From positions 1-46,299 of the forward strand of contig JAOLAV010000007.1 in NCBI GenBank assembly GCA_028338895.1: DNA of 46,299 nt, read 5' to 3'. The translations under genes and the position numbers were made by a program. The notes beneath the pieces were generated by a model that was given only the letters and a program-made list of their open reading frames with translations, searched no databases and had not been told where the DNA came from. This DNA comes from Fidelibacterota bacterium. GTDB lineage: Bacteria > Fidelibacterota > Marinisomatia > Marinisomatales > UBA1611. Below are positions 45,000-46,299 of this stretch, piece by piece; positions within the stretch are counted from its first letter, which is position 1; each line of letters starts with the position of its first letter.

Positions 45000-46016
45000 A
45001 TGAAAATAAATAATTTCAAAAATTGCCTTTTTATCCTAAACTTATTATTTCCCTTAACAGCCCATTCTGGAGGATATAGTCTAGATGATTGTATTCAATG
45101 GGCATTAGAAAGTAAGAAAACTATTTTATCTTCTAACCTAGGTATTGAATTAGCAGAAAAAGATTTTAAAAGTTCATATAGTGGACTATTGCCATCTGTA
45201 CAGGCTTATTCAAATCGGAATTATACTCAATTTTCTGAAAGAGTTGATATTATTCCAATTTTTAATGACACTATTTATACCAGCTCAACTGAGAATTTGT
45301 CAGCAGGAGTTTCTTTAAATCAAACTCTTTACGATGGAGGACGATCATTTAATCAAGTAAAAAATTCAAAAGAAAACTTAAAGATAGCAAAGTTAAATCA
45401 AAGGATATCAAAAATACAAGTAATCCAAAATGTCATAAAAGCCTACTATGGATTATTAAAGGCACAGCAACTTTATGAGGTTGCAGAAAAAAATCTAGAA
45501 ATGTCAAACCAGCAAGTTTCTTTGATAAGTAAACAATTTGATTTAGGTGTTATTAAAAAAACTGATTTATTGAAAGCCCGAGTTTCATTAGGTCAAGCAA
45601 AAGTAGATTTATTGAATAAAAAAACAAACTTATCAAACTCTCGAAGAATATTATTTAATTCAATTGGAATACAAGACTTTGGTCAAAAGATCACTGCTAT
45701 TGAAGAGACTTGGTCTTTACCAAATATTCCATCGAGTGCCGATATTCTAAGATTTTTAAAAACAAAGAACCCTTCTCTTTTAATCTCGGATATACAAATC
45801 TATTTAGGAGGTCTTAATTATAAAACAGCACGAGCCCTAAGACTACCTTCTTTGAATACTTCTTTAACTTATTCGGCCAATGGAACAACAATAAATGAAT
45901 TGCAAAACGCACTAAAAGAAGATTGGTCTTTAGGTATGAACTTGTCTTTATCTATTCCTATTTACACCGGGAAATCATTATACCTTAATCAACAAAAAAC
46001 AAAGATTTTTTATTAA
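45000..46016 (+). CDS. TolC-family outer-membrane efflux protein, frameshifted N-terminal part
   Basis: An outer-membrane channel protein of the TolC family for efflux or type I secretion. A signal peptide (LLFPLTAHS) precedes YSLDDCIQWALES, the usual start of the mature OEP domain. Helical coiled-coil and strand repeats follow (GIELAEKDFKSSYSGLLPSVQAYSNRNYTQ, SAGVSLNQTLYDGGRS, NQVKNSKENLKIAKLNQRISK, QVIQNVIKAYYGLLKAQQLYEVAEKNLE, QFDLGVIKKTDLLKARVSLGQAK). The frame ends early after GKSLYLNQQKTKIF because of a six-T run at 46006-46011. With five Ts the reading would continue straight into the C-terminal half (next entry). It is the last gene in the window; efflux partners would be expected downstream. 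Confidence 0.88.
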   Translation: MKINNFKNCLFILNLLFPLTAHSGGYSLDDCIQWALESKKTILSSNLGIELAEKDFKSSYSGLLPSVQAYSNRNYTQFSERVDIIPIFNDTIYTSSTENLSAGVSLNQTLYDGGRSFNQVKNSKENLKIAKLNQRISKIQVIQNVIKAYYGLLKAQQLYEVAEKNLEMSNQQVSLISKQFDLGVIKKTDLLKARVSLGQAKVDLLNKKTNLSNSRRILFNSIGIQDFGQKITAIEETWSLPNIPSSADILRFLKTKNPSLLISDIQIYLGGLNYKTARALRLPSLNTSLTYSANGTTINELQNALKEDWSLGMNLSLSIPIYTGKSLYLNQQKTKIFY

Positions 46017-46299
46017 ACAGGCAGAATATGATTATGTAACACGACTTAATGATTTAAGAGTCCAGGCTGAGCTTATCCGAGAATCCTTAAATAATTATGC
46101 TGAAATTATTCCACTAAATGAATCAGTTGTAAATTCGGCTGAGGAAGATTTAAAACTTGTAACGAAAAGATATACCTTAGGGTCGGTAACAATCCTAGAA
46201 GTGTTAGATGCACAGGTATCTTTGATCCGCTCAAACTCAACTTTAATAAATATTATTCATGATGCCCGTATTCAAGAGTCCAATTTAAAAGGTTTACTT
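46012..46299 (+). pseudogene. TolC-family protein, C-terminal part after the frameshift (window-truncated)
   Basis: From 46012 a second frame reads IKQAEYDYVTRLNDLRVQAELIRESLNNYAEIIPLNESVVNSAEEDLKLVTKRYTLGSVTILEVLDAQVSLIRSNS and runs off the window edge. RYTLGSVTILEVLDAQ is the classic C-terminal TolC repeat (RYxLGxxxxxEVLDAQ). It directly continues the upstream part, with one base of shift at 46006-46011. The gene is either truly broken or, just as likely, carries a sequencing error in a homopolymer. There is no start codon of its own. Confidence 0.8.

Noticed and set aside
1-46299. tRNA genes, CRISPR arrays, insertion sequences or prophage genes
   Set aside because: None of the intergenic stretches shows a tRNA cloverleaf, regular repeat-spacer units or terminal inverted repeats, and no transposase, integrase or phage protein is encoded.

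Overview
The window is AT-rich chromosomal DNA dominated by housekeeping genes. Several features point to the FCB group (Bacteroidetes relatives). The best guess is a marine Candidatus Marinimicrobia (SAR406) type organism, by inference only because no 16S rRNA gene is present. The supporting signs are: DUF4159, DUF4175, DUF4835 and DUF2723 family proteins; a Bacteroidetes-like YbeY in which Asp replaces the last metal-site His; few Shine-Dalgarno sequences apart from a perfect one before rpsU; and signal peptides that nearly always put Gln first in the mature protein.

Layout. 1-2143: the two ends of gcvP (glycine decarboxylase) joined head to head at about 490-493, which is a broken gene or an assembly/amplification chimera. 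2144-2463: no large gene, but a possible 27-residue ORF and a clear terminator. 2464-5260: zinc-ribbon coiled-coil protein, RNase P RNA (rnpB) and recJ. 5318-10028: acyl-CoA dehydrogenase, the c-di-AMP phosphodiesterase PgpH, ybeY and mazG, tightly packed. 10216-17390 (minus strand): a four-gene, translationally coupled envelope operon (DUF4159, DUF4175-like, TPR, GATase-like secreted protein). Divergent from it, 17506-23234 holds an outer-membrane barrel/TPR/BamE-like protein, an EnvC-like factor, holB and metG. 23237-24484 (minus): an alkylglycerol-monooxygenase-like enzyme. 24719-29447: tatD, rsmA, rpsU, glmM and an RlmD-like methyltransferase. 29474-31910 (minus): an RND/MMPL exporter followed by a decayed LolA-like partner gene. 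32134-38197: valS, a DUF4139 protein and recG. 38358-42644: DUF1844, a DUF2723 (GT117-type) membrane glycosyltransferase and a GT2 glycosyltransferase with a CTG start. 42620-43468 (minus): a DUF4835/PorD-like protein. 43540-46299: cca, then a TolC-family gene with a frameshift that runs off the window.

Functionally the window mixes translation and RNA processing (rnpB, cca, metG, valS, rsmA, rpsU, ybeY, RlmD-like), DNA maintenance (recJ, recG, holB, tatD, mazG) and cell-envelope biology (glmM, EnvC-like, barrel/TPR protein, the DUF4159-DUF4175 operon, MMPL exporter, TolC, DUF2723-GT2, DUF4835). I see no mobile element, CRISPR array, tRNA gene or phage region. The less-described candidates are the four-gene envelope operon, the barrel-TPR-BamE fusion, and the DUF1844-DUF2723-GT2 cluster. 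The signals most directly visible in the sequence are the gcvP inversion, the decayed LolA-like gene, the non-canonical GT2 start, the RNase P L15 variant and the Gln-first signal peptides.
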